64,000 nucleotides of DNA from Zantedeschia hybrid cultivar (Eukaryota; Streptophyta; Magnoliopsida; Alismatales; Araceae). The DNA lies in contig JARZZO010000012.1 of NCBI GenBank assembly GCA_030544215.1, positions 43,377,194-43,441,193 on the forward strand. The letters run 5' to 3'. Shown one piece after another: positions 43,018 through 53,657 of the stretch. The notes beneath the pieces were generated by a model. It had not been told where the DNA came from and ran no database searches. It was given only the letters and a program-made list of their open reading frames with translations. Within the stretch, counting starts at the first letter, position 1, and each line of letters starts with the position of its first letter. The position numbers were made by a program, and so were the translations under genes.

Positions 43018-44741
43018 GGTCCGGGGTTCAAATCTCAGCAAAATTGTCCATCTTTTTGGAAAATAAAAGGACGTAGGGGCAAACTGGTAATTTGCTCCTC
43101 ATATTAGGGTTACCCTAACCCTTTACCAAGAAAACCCTAATTCTTAGCCACCGCCCTTCCCTTCTTTCCTTCTTATTTATCTATTTCTATTTTCTCTCCT
43201 TTATTTCCAAAACTCTCCCACACCTCTCTCCGTTTTCCCAACAGCCGACTCCTCCTCTCTCTTGGTTTCCTTTCCCACGCCCCTCTTCCTCTCTATATTA
43301 ACTTCTCAACCCCTCTGATTCATCCGTCTCCTTCTGCAAAAATTCTCTTCTCAGCCTTCAACCCCGCTAATTCTGAACCACTCTCCAATTCCCTCTCTCT
43401 CTAGGATTCGCTCCCCTTCTCCTTCTCCAATTCCTACCAGCCGCAACCTTTCCCCACAACTCTCTCTCTCGTTCCCGCAGCCTCTCCTCTCCAGTCTTCT
43501 CTTCTTCTCTCCCACACTCTCTCTCTATTTCTCTGTCTCTCTTCGAGCCTCTCTCCGGTTCTCCCTCTCTCGGTTTCTCTCTTTTTCTCCCACGCTCTCT
43601 CTCTCTTCTCTCACTCTCTCCGGCTCTCCCTCTCTCCGGTTCTTCCTCTCTCGGTTTCTCTCTTTCTCTCCCTCTATTCTCTCTCTCGATTTCGCCTCCA
43701 CGCACCACCAGTAGGTGCGTCAAGCAACGCTTGCGAACCTGCACCACCCGGCATCGTCCGAGCTCCTGCTAGCATGAAGCACCCCAGCGCTGCAAGCACC
43801 TGCACGTGACACGCATGCATGCTTGCTCGCCCGCTGAAGCACCTCCTCCTCTCAACCACAGCACCTGCCCGAGCTCCACGTCAAGCTGCTCCAGTGCCTC
43901 CGTGCATCCTCCAAGCTCCTCCACGTACGCCTGAAGCCTGTTGCACAGCCCACGCGCATCGCCGGCAAGCTCCAGCAGCCCCCGCACGAACCGCCTTCCA
44001 CCGTCCAGCTTCACAGCGCTTGAAGCCAACTTCCAGCAAGTCTTCCACCGGCCAGCTCCTCCTGCATGCATGCAGGCACATCCCTCCAAGCTCAAGCATC
44101 CCGCGCCAGCAGCAACAGTATCCTCCACGCGCCAGCTCAAGCGTTCCCATGCGCATGCAGCAGTTGCGGACCACAACGCCACCCCCTACTCCGGCCGGTC
44201 CATTGCGCCGGTGCACCAACAGAGGCTGCTTTGTTCTTTCCCTTCCCTCATTAGTATAGTATTAACTTAATTGTTTAGGATTAGTTAGTTATTATTTGAT
44301 GCTTTGATTATTTAAGTTTAATGATAGTGAACCATAAATTTTGTAATTGGTTTCATGATTTTTAGATAATTAATAATTTACACATAGTTAAATTACAGTG
44401 TCTTTGTTATAATTTTTTTAGCTGTGCTTATTTTCCATATGTGCTTGTGTTTAATTTCTGAAAAAGAAAAAAAAGATTTGTTTAATTTACGTAATTATAT
44501 TTTTAGGTAACATTAGTTAATTGCATTCTAGTTTAAATAAGTAATTAGTTCACTCAAATTCTCACCTATTTTTAGATTAATTAAATTCCAAAGTTTTCAA
44601 AGTTAAGAATTTAACTCCCTGTGGATCGACTCGGACTCACTATTATTAAATTTCCAAAATCTGATTTAAATGAGTCGAATAAATTTAGATTCAACGTTCT
44701 CATAAGTGTTTAACGACGCACAATTTGGAACGATCAATTTT

Positions 44742-44759
44742 TGGCGCCGTTGCCGGGGA
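44742..44759 (+). other. Primer binding site of Athila-3 second unit (tRNA-Asp)
   Basis: TGGCGCCGTTGCCGGGGA lies five bases after the LTR end. It is complementary to the 3' end of plant tRNA-Asp, the primer used by Athila-type elements. Confidence 0.9.
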
Positions 44760-45692
44760 GTTAGATTTTTAATTTTGATTATCTTGGATTTAGTGTAATT
44801 ATTCTTTAGCTAACCTTATTTTTCTTATTTTTGCAGGTATATTGAAAAAAAAAAAAAGGAAAGCGAAATCATGGTAAGTGTGTTCTAACTTTCTATGTTT
44901 CAATTTCCTTACTTTAGTTAGTTTCCATTTTTGTAGTTTCTAGTTTAGATAGATTTCCATTAACTAAAAAAAAGAAACAAAAAGAAGAACATCCAAATTT
45001 AAAAACCTTTATGTCAAGATTAGAAACCTTCCATGCTAGGCATTCATCATTCTAGGAAAGCATGAGCTAGTTTCCTTGCACAGTTATTTCCATAAATTGT
45101 TGAAGATTGCAGGGGAAAGGTACGTGTTTCAATTTTAGTAAGTCATTCATGATTGCATCAACACACCTTGCATTGATTTGTTTGTTGTCTTGGATTGCAT
45201 TCAAAAAGACTTTAAGGGCAGCAACTTTAACTACATAAGGTAGGGATTTGATCACCCTTCCTTAGCCCACAAATCACCTTCCTTGCATTGGCATTTCCTA
45301 ATCCAACTAAAAGCAAGTCGAAAGAGAATCTAGGGTTTACACCGTAAGTGGTTTAAATCTCGGGTTGCCTCCATTTTTGGCAACGGTGTCTAAACTAGAG
45401 GTTAAAAAGGCAAACGTCTAAGCAGGAAAGTGGTTCTCTAATTAGGTCCCTACGAAAGTAGGGGGAACCTCCCACTACCCCACCTCTTACTTGGCCGTTG
45501 ATTGATTGTGGTTGTGACTTGAGGTGAACTCCATTCACCTTGTAAGAAAATTCACATAGAGAGTCTAGGTTAACATTAGATTATTAGGATAATTTGTTTG
45601 CCAAAATTGTCTGCATTTAAAAAAAATAAAAAAAATAAATAAGAAATAGAAAACAAAATTCAAATCCATCCTCTCTCCATCAGTCCTAGTGT
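44760..45692 (+). other. Athila-3 gag leader
   Basis: AT-rich untranslated leader between the primer site and the gag ATG, collinear with 1-465. No coding stretch is seen. Confidence 0.75.
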
Positions 45693-47638
45693 ATGCAAGG
45701 TAGGAGATCTCAAAACCCTAACCTTCTAGGACCATTTGCTGAAATAGAAAGAATCCTACATCAAAGAAATCTACCACAAGATCAAATGACTGATAATCAG
45801 GACCCACCAAAGCAAATGAAGGACTATTTCATTCCAAATCGATATCAACCTTCATCCTGTATTCATCTTCCTCAGAATCCAGCCAATCAATATGAGATTA
45901 AATCTAGCACCATTCAGATGCTCCCATCCTTTTATGGGAATACTAATGAAGATCCTTATAAGCATCTGGATGAATTCCTAGAAATCTGTTCAACGGTGAA
46001 GATCCAGAATTTCACCGATGATGGCCTTAAGTTGACCTTATTTCCCTTTTCATTAAAGGACAAAGCTAAACATTGGTTGGGAACTATAGGAAGGCCCATT
46101 AGGATATGGGAAGAAATGCAGAAAGAATTTCTCAAGAAGTTCTATCCCATAGGGCGGACCAATACCATGAGAAGGGCCATCACGAGTTTAACCCAAACCC
46201 CTGGGGAATTGATCCATGAATCTTGGGAAAGACTAAAAGAATTGCTTAGAAAATGCCCTCATCATGGGCTTTCAAAATGGCAAATTGTCCAAGCATTCTA
46301 TGAAGGATTGTCTGAACAGTTCAAACAGATGGTAGATGCCTCATGTGGAGGGGCATTTATGATGAAAAATGAAGATGAGGCCTATGATCTTTTTGAGATG
46401 TTAAGTGAAAATTCCATCAATCATGCCTCATTATCATCTTATGAGAGGTCCGTTGGGCCATCTAAACGGACTTGAATGTATGAACTTAAGGCCTGTAGAG
46501 AGCCCGAAGCTAGAATGGACATAAATCTAATTAATCAGAAATTGGATAAGGTAGACATCTTGGCCCAGAAACTAGACCAACTCTTGGCCTTAAACTATCA
46601 AGAGCCTACTTACCCAACACAATCTAGTCCATATGAAGGCCCATCTTCTGCCAATCATGATATTTGTGCCTTATGCGCAAGTCCAACCCATCAAGTGAAT
46701 GAATGTCCAACTGCAGTCCAACTTCCACCATTCATTCAAGAACAAGTTCAGGCTGCCTAGGGATTCTCCAGGCCCAACAATGATCCTTTCTCAAATACCT
46801 ACAATCCTGGCTGGAGAAACCACCCTAATTTCTCTTGGAAGAATCAGCAGGCCCCATTACCGATGTCCAATCCTCCCATGCATCAAGCCCAAAAGCCACA
46901 GAATTCATTTCAACAGCAATCTAATTTCCATGGAAATGTTCAGGCTAGGGGATCTCAAGCCCAATTTTCTCAACCGGCCCAGTATCAATCAGGACAACCG
47001 GCCCAGTATCAATCAGGTCAACCGGCCCATTATCAATCATTCCAATCAGGTCAACCGGCCCACTACCATTCATTCCAATCTGGACAACCAACCCAATACC
47101 ATCCTCCACCCACTTAACAACAACCTCCTCAGCCCAACTTTGATGACAAATTCATTCAACTCCAACAACTGATTTTGACCCAGCAACAATCCATTGCTAA
47201 GTTGGAAAGTCAAATGGGCCAACTAGCTGAGGCTACGATGAGAAGAGAAGTGGGCCAACTTCCTAGTCAACCCATTGCCAATCCAAGGAATCAACCTCTG
47301 GGTTTTCCACAACAATCGGGCCTTTTACCTCAGCCTGGCCCATTACCACAACCTAAAGGGCCGCAATTTGAGAATGCTAAAGCCATTTAAGCCCTTAGGA
47401 GTGGGAGAAGTTTAGAAAAACCACATGCAGATGGAGAGTTAGCCAAAGGTTCCACTGATGGGCCTCAGGAAATTGAAAGTGAGAGTGAAGCTGAACCCAA
47501 CATGGAAAAGTTGGAGGAGGTCCCGAAAGGAAAAGGGAAGATAGATGAAGGCCCAAGTTCTTATCAACCTAGGGTGCCATTTCCTAATGCCTTGTTAGCA
47601 AAGCCCAATGCCAGGAAGAAACTGGCCTAGAATGAAGA
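45693..47638 (+). pseudogene. gag: Athila-3 second-unit gag
   Basis: ATG 45693 opens an intact 260-codon capsid (MQGRRSQNPNLLGPFAEI; YGNTNEDPYKHLDEF; DKAKHWLG; EFLKKFYPIG; GLSEQFKQMVDASC). A TGA at 46473 follows. Reading continues through ICALCASPTHQVNECP (zinc-knuckle-like, CX2CX4HX4C), a tandem Q/P/Y-rich linker (46970-47110) and ILTQQQSIAKLESQMGQL. TAG or TAA stops lie near 46758, 47115, 47388 and 47628, mostly where sister copies have CAG or CAA. This is the only Athila copy with a complete capsid domain. Confidence 0.87.
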
Positions 47639-47639
47639 G

Positions 47640-48345
47640 TTGTTGAATTTATTCAAACAAGTCCAAATTAATATTCTACTCCTCGATACCATCAAGCATG
47701 TGCTAGCTTATGCTAAGTTTCTCAAGGAATTATGCACTCCACGAAGAGAATCTAGATTGGCACCCAAAAAGGTTCGGCTTTCAGAAGATGTAAGTGCGAT
47801 TGTGATGAATCATTTACCCAAGAAGTCAAAGGATTCTGGAGCACCTCTAATTTCATGTGACTTAGCTGGAGTTACATTTGATAGAGCTTTATTGGATTTA
47901 GGTGCTAGTGTGAACCTCTTGCCAACAGCCATTTATGAGAAATTTTATATCGGGGAATTAAAGCCCACACCCATCATCTTGCAGTTGGCTGATAGGTCTG
48001 TAAAAATTCCACGGGGATTAATTGAGGATGTTATTGTGAAGGTTCATGATTGCTATTTTCCCATGGATTTTCTTATTCTGGATATGGCATTACCTGAGGA
48101 ACTCATTCACACCCCGATCATCTTAGGTCGTCCATTCTTAGCCACTGCCAAAGCTAATATAAATTGTGAAACTGGCATAATGGACATTTCATTTGGGGGT
48201 CAAAAGGTCAAGACTAATGTCTTCAAAACTTCTCAATACCCAGATCATGAAAAAGAATGCCATACTATTGATATCTTGGATAATCTGGTTGAAGAAAATG
48301 AGATGTTCACACATAACCTTTTGGAGGAAGTCAATACCTTAAATG
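47640..48345 (+). pseudogene. Athila-3 second-unit protease, cut by deletion
   Basis: Open stretch with FDRALLDLGASVNLLP, LQLADRSVKIPRGL, PMDFLILDMALP and IILGRPFLATA: the Athila aspartic protease. Homology to 27964-28675 ends near 48345 at CTTAAATGATT; beyond that the sequence is minus-strand Athila-2 pol. The last few codons of the open frame therefore come from the other element. Confidence 0.85.
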
Positions 48346-49724
48346 ATTTGATCAGGACGTAATTTGAATAGTTCCGGATCCTCCCAGAAATAATACTTCT
48401 CCTGGGAAAAGAATATGTCCTTCTCACTTTTAGTTCATCCTTCCGAAACCTGATTGGTCACCTTGTAATTGACAAAATGAGCATATCAAGGTGTAACAGT
48501 ATGAGAAATGGCCAGCAGATGCTCATCAGGAAATGAATCAGTCATTGGTGCACTCTCGGAAATCAGAATTCAGGATAGGTGGTTAGCTACCACCTTCTCA
48601 AAACCCTTCTTATCCTGAATTTCCAAATCAAATTCCTGAAGGAGTAAGATCCATCTGATAAGTGTGGGCTTCGCATCCTTCTTGGTCAAAAGGTATTTTA
48701 GAGCTGAGTGATCAAAATAGATTATGACTTTTGCTCCTAAAAGATAAGATCTGAATTTTTCTAGGGCAAAAACCACAGCTAATAATTCCTTTTATGTGGT
48801 GGTATAATTCATTTGAGCATCTGCAAGGGTACGACTTGCATAATATATCACTACGAGACACTTGTTGATTCTTTGTCCCAATACTGCACCGATAGCATAG
48901 TCATAGGGATCGCACATGATTTCGAAGGGCAAAGACCAATCTGCAGATTGAAGAATCGGAGCTTTGGTCAAAGATTCCTTCAGAGAATTGAATGCCTTGA
49001 TGAAAGATTCATTCATTTGGAAAGGAACATCCTTAACTAGGAGAAGAGTTAAAGGCCGGGCAATTTGAGAGAAATTGTGAATAAACCGGCGATAGAAACC
49101 GGCATGGCCAAGGAGTGAACGGATCTGTCTGACCGAGGTGGGAGGAGGAAGATTGGATATGAGATCGATCTTAGCTTTATCTACTTCTATCCCCCTTTCA
49201 GATACAATGTAGCCTAGAACAATGCCCTCTCGAACCATAAAATGGCTCTTCTCCCAACTAAGTATCAAGTTAGTTTCTATGCATCTAGCTAGCACCTGTT
49301 TAAGATTTTCCAAGCAGGTTTCAAAAGAATCCCCGAAGATCGAAAAATCATCTATGAAAACTTCGAGAAATTTTCCTACCATATCAGAGAATATAGCCAT
49401 CATGCATCGTTGAAATGTGGTTGGTGCGTTGCATAATCCAAATGGCATTCTTCTAAAAGCAAACATGCCATAGGGGCACGTAAAGGTGGTCTTTTCTTGA
49501 TCTTCCGAGTAAATAGCCACTTAATTATATCCGGAATACCCATCTAAGAAGCAAAAGTACTTCTGGCCCGTTAACTTTTCTAAGATCTGATCCATGAACG
49601 GAAGTGGGAAATGGTCCTTTTTAGTCATGAGATTAAGCCTTCTGTAATCAATGCACACTCTCCATCCCGTGGTGAGCCTAGTGGGTACCTCTTCCCCATG
49701 ATCATTCTTGATAACTGTTAATCC
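48346..49724 (-). pseudogene. pol: Athila-2 reverse transcriptase and RNase H
   Basis: The minus strand starts inside RT at LTVIKNDHGEEVPTRLTTG, fused directly to LTR sequence. It then reads WRVCIDYRRLN, FLDGYSGYN, CMMAIFSDMVGKFLEVFIDD (FIDD active site), LGYIVSERGIEVDKAK, and RNase H (MCDPYDYAIGAVLGQ, MVFALEKFRSYLL). The RNase H Asp-Ala-Ser motif has become DPYD. Stops lie near 49521 and 48790. It ends near 48346 in the linker before integrase. Confidence 0.85.
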
Positions 49725-51024
49725 AGCAAGGAAGAGGGGCCCGGGTGCGTGAAGGCGAAGTAGAGGCGGCGGGCGTAGTGCACCTGAGCTGCTGGGCGGG
49801 ATGGTTTGGCGCGATAGGCGAGGCACAGCAGGGAACGGCCATGTTGCGGCGGCGACGGGTAGGATGGTACCCCGTGCGGACGCGTGGCAGGCGTGCATGT
49901 GCCGCGCGGCACGGGCGACGATGGGTCTCCGGCTCGAATCCTTGCGAAGCGACGTGTGGCGGGCGGAGCAGAGGAGCTGCTTCGGGCGGCTCAAAGGCGC
50001 GTGCTGGCGCTGACGGGGCAGCGGTTGGGCGCAAACTGCCCGGCACGGGCGACGATGCTCGGCGGCGCGAGTCCGCTCGCTTTGCCGCGTGGAGCTCATG
50101 GGCCCACCACGGCTGCTGAGGCGCGGAGAAGAGTGCCGCGTGGCGCTGGTCCTTCCCTCGAGGCAGGCGGGCGGTGTTGACGATGCGGGTGGCGGGCGGA
50201 GCAGAGGCTGCAGCTGGGGGTGTTCGAGGCAGTAGAAGGGAGAGAGGGAGTGCCTAATAGAGAGAGAAGGAGCAAAAAGTGACAGAGAGAAAGAGGGAGA
50301 GCAGCAGAGACGAGAGAGAGAAAGAGGGAGAGCAGCAGAGATGAGAGAGAGAAAAAGGTTGAGAGAGAGATAGAGAGGGAGGAAGAGAGAGTGTAAGGGA
50401 GGGAGAGAAGGTGAAAGAGAGAGAGTATGCGTGAGGGGGAAAATAGAGAGTAAGGCACAGAGAAGGGGAGAGAGAAAAAGTTGGAGAAGGAGAGCCCCTT
50501 CGTTTAAGAGAGAGAGGGAATAAAAAGGGAAGGGAGGATTTAAAATAAAGAAAGTGGGAAAAAGGATGGCAGTTGGCCCCTCTTGGGTTCTTCTGGGCCA
50601 TGGAATTAGGACAACCCTAGGGCATCAAATGTCATTTTTACCCCCTGCTTTATTCTTTTTATCAAAATGAAAGATATTCTTGCTGAGATTCGAGCATTGG
50701 ACCTCCCATACGTCTCCTAGAAACTTAACCACTGCACCACTTCGTCTTCATGTCCTGTTTACAAAAATAAATGTAAATTAGATATATATCATGAATAGAA
50801 TTACATTTATGCTAAAATTTTATCTCAGATTTATCGGAAAGTCGCAAATACGTTATACTCCATTATTCACATGAAATGATGATATTTTTTTAAGTCGGAT
50901 TTCGACGAAATTAATACCGTTGGGATCAGTATGAAATTATCTCTCATTTCATGCTATTTTATAGATAAAAACGTGAGTATGATACGTATGATTGCCCTTA
51001 AATGATCAAACTATCAACTTATCA
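49725..51024 (-). repeat. Athila-2 5' LTR, truncated
   Basis: 1.3 kb of LTR from TGATAAGTTGATAG (51024) through the tRNA-like unit (50686-50739), GA-rich tract (50230-50510, plus strand) and GC-rich block, to CTTGCTG at 49725. There it joins RT, so U5, primer site, gag and protease are deleted. Confidence 0.87.
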
Positions 51025-51029
51025 GAAGC
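51025..51029. repeat. Target site duplication of Athila-2 (right)
   Basis: GAAGC, identical to 21678-21682. Confidence 0.85.
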
Positions 51030-51247
51030 CTCGGAAACGGCACTGACCGAAGAATTGGGCATAATGGAGGTAGCGGCCTTCATGGAAACCGAGGAGGCCC
51101 CTCCCGCGGCTCAATAGGGCAAGGAAGTAGCGGCATTAGCAGAGGAGGCCGGCCCACGTTTGATAAGTCTCGAAACACTCCCTTCTGTACTTAAATTTTA
51201 ATTTTGGGGGGAAAGAGGGGCTCGACCACAGGTTCTGGACCCTGTGG

Positions 51248-51308
51248 CTAAAAGGCGTCTGGGGATAGGGACGTGTTTTGAAACGTGTCCCACGACCCAA
51301 ACGCGATG
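51248..51308 (+). promoter_or_regulatory. Hairpin modules between PMD exons 1 and 2
   Basis: TAAAAGGCGTCTGG, GGGACGTGTTTTGAAACGTG and CGACCCAAACGCGATGA show the same arm and flank pattern as the LTR modules, in a non-coding stretch just after exon 1. Confidence 0.4.
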
Positions 51309-52092
51309 AAAAAATGGTGAGAATAATCATGAAAATTGATTATTAATGCCCTGACGATTAATTTAATGAATTATTTGGTAATTGCAGGAGACAATGAGGA
51401 CCAAGATTTCTTGGGACCTAGTAGTAGCGGCGTATCTTGGTCTTCCGGATTTTCAGAAGGCGCGGCAAACGGATATGGGCTTCTAAAAGATATTGGAGAT
51501 CTAACCCTTCTGGATCGACCTAGTGCTACTACAGGTGTTGAGGGAGCAATGGCATGCCGAGAGTAAGGCATTTCTAATGCCCTAGGGACATATGATCCCT
51601 AGTCTCAAGGACGTATGCAGGATCACCGGCCTTTGGGTGGATGGTCGGGCAGTGAGTGGGATCACGTATCCCGATTATAGAGAGTTAGCTCAGGAGTTGT
51701 TGGGCTTAGAGTGCACGAGGCCGGAAGGTCGAGAGTCTCGGACTCTCGCAACGGTGGCTGTAGAGAGATCTCTAGGACTAGTGGAACTGAGGCAGTAGAC
51801 AGACGAGTCCATGGAGAAGTTCAGAGCGAGAATAGCCCGAGGATATAGTGAGATGTACTGCCAGGATCCGAGTGACAAGGCTAGTGCTGATAGGGACCTT
51901 AGGAGGTTCTTCGTCTTCTTCTTCGGCAGGCTCCTATTCGGGACCAAGGGAGATTACATTCACTGTCGTTTCTTGACCCTTCTTACCGACTTAGACCACC
52001 TAGCTGAGTATGCCTAGGGTGCGGCCCTTCTGGCCCACCTCTTCACTAACCTTTCTACTGTCACGCCTGACCGGGAGACCACCATCAGTAGC

Positions 52093-52097
52093 TTTGC
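52093..52097. repeat. Target site duplication of the copia solo LTR (left)
   Basis: TTTGC here equals TTTGC at 53658-53662. Removing the LTR and one copy restores the PMD exon 2 frame (SSFAPFLQ) up to a GT donor. Confidence 0.88.
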
Positions 52098-53657
52098 TAT
52101 AAGGAATCACCGAAGCGTAGCGGAAAAATAAAACGATTCCATGTATCGGGTTGCTGGGATCGTAAAACGGACAATTAAATTAAAATAGGAAGAACTATTC
52201 TTCACCTTTGCGGGGTTTCGAATCTCTCGTGGATTCAACCGTTTCAGTAATCGCGCACGCGCACGATTTCCAGAGGTATCCACATGAGCTCCTGACGCAG
52301 ACGCGATTTCCTCCTCGGCTTGAGTACTTTGACCCGATCTCAAATCCACCATACAGTTGAGAAGAGAGAGGAGAGAGAAACTCCAAGGCTTGTGGTAGTG
52401 TACGTGTGCAACAACCTCTTACACCCTTCCCCTTGGCCTCCTTTTATACGAAATAAAGATAAGCACAAGGTTTAATTTTCATGATTATTCAAGAACTTGG
52501 CCTTGGATAATTCTCCATTTAAATATTCATGCTTATCTTGTGGCTTTTCACAAAAACCCAACTAACTATAATATTTAACATCTCTCACCGTCTTACGAGA
52601 ACTTTTATATGTGTGACCCTCTAAGCCCGTATATCAGTCTGGTTTTAGGCCCATTAAACTTAGAACTAATTCTAAAGTTTAGTATTTAATAATTATTATT
52701 TAAACATCATATGTTAAATAATTAATTCAATAAATAAGTGGTTTATCGTCCAATGATTAATTCACTTGACCTTCTGACCATGAACGGCACCAAACACTAC
52801 CTCATGATCCCAGAAGATATAAAGGATATTGTTCCCTTATTTGGACCTTTCCATCTGCAGATACTGCACAGATAAAATCCTTCACTCATCCAATGTCCCA
52901 ATAACACAAGGGTATCGTTTTATAGTTGAACCCTTTATGGTATTATTTAGATGGATTTCAGTACTCAGTTAACTTCTAAAAAGATATCTCTTTCAGTTGA
53001 CCCTGGCCAGGGATTTCTGTGTACACATCTATAGGACATTCTCTCTCCAATCGTATACCAAGAGTGAGTGATCACCTGTTGTTCACTCAATTACCTTCGC
53101 AAGCTTTCCACTGTGTCGGAGAGACTGACTATCGTGGACTTAATGGTTAAAGTCCACAAACTAGAGAATCAAGACACAATGGTCTACAAGCAAGGTATCA
53201 TTGGTGACTCAGGTCAAAGGACCAACTGTGCTATCGCAACGATTGAATTCCCTAGTTGACTACTAGGTATAATGACCATCCAGGAATTCTAATTCGGATA
53301 TGTTCAGTGAACTCATTCTCTAATGAGCACCCACAAGATTGTCTTAGTGTTACCACACAAGTGAATGTGAGATCATTCACCCTCATCACATGAGCATAAA
53401 TAACCTGTGTCGATCTTATCGGATATTTAATGTCCAATTCAAATATCCTATGATCGAGAACTGTTTAAGATAAGTGACTAAGAATATTGATCTCACTATC
53501 ATAATCTCATCATGATTCAATATCCTACACACTTGTTTACGGACTTTCATTACGATAGTTAATTTGCGAGAACTATAAATGAAAAAATGATTGCCTTTTA
53601 TTAATATTCTGAACTAGAATGTACAATGATTGGCTTTGAGGCCACCCAATTCTATCA
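52098..53657 (-). repeat. Ty1/copia-type solo LTR in PMD exon 2
   Basis: 1560 bp. The minus strand begins TGATAGAATTGGGTGGCCTC and ends GATTCCTTATA. It aligns end to end with the copia LTR at 60049-62046 apart from a duplication there. The perfect TTTGC duplication shows one insertion followed by LTR-LTR recombination. It has no coding content. Confidence 0.88.

Larger units (their letters stand above)
32844..44736 (+). repeat. Athila-3 middle LTR, split by Tekay-2
   Basis: LTR parts 32844-33151 and 43018-44736 total 2.03 kb without Tekay-2 and one TGGAA copy. It starts TGATAAAG and ends GGAACGATCA; the terminal inverted repeat TGAT/ATCA matches Athila-2. A purine tract lies before it and a primer site after it, so it serves as 3' LTR of one unit and 5' LTR of the next. 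It contains a CT-rich tract (43380-43690) and a GC-rich block (43700-44220). Confidence 0.85.
25732..48345 (+). mobile_element. Athila-3: composite Athila element (LTR-internal-LTR-internal)
   Basis: Order on the plus strand: truncated LTR (25732-26829), gag-pol (26838-31662), purine tract, a complete LTR (32844-44736, interrupted by Tekay-2), tRNA-Asp primer site (44742-44759), leader, then gag and protease (45693-48345). The left end is a clean LTR start inside the Athila-2 integrase (flank GCCAG). The right end is a deletion junction about 130 bp away in Athila-2 coordinates, so the right LTR and its duplication are lost. Confidence 0.82.
21683..51024 (-). mobile_element. Athila-2: Athila-type element, split by Athila-3, inside the PMD gene
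   Basis: Minus strand from 51024: truncated 5' LTR (51024-49725), fused directly to RT and RNase H (49724 to about 48346). Athila-3 (25732-48345) intervenes. Then come integrase (25731-24711), an untranslated region, the purine tract and the 3' LTR (23501-21683). Perfect 5-bp duplications GAAGC flank the whole. Gag, protease and the primer site are gone by deletion, and about 130 bp between RNase H and integrase are missing at the Athila-3 junction. Confidence 0.85.

Noticed and set aside
43367..44270. Overlapping open frames on both strands in the Athila-3 middle LTR
   Set aside because: Same cause as above; the corresponding 5' LTR (26389-26844) gives different proteins.
51336..51566. Frame opening at 51336 before the PMD core
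   Set aside because: It is frame-shifted against the PMD exon that starts at the AG acceptor at 51387; the PMD frame gives the family text (LGLPDFQKARQTD), the other does not.
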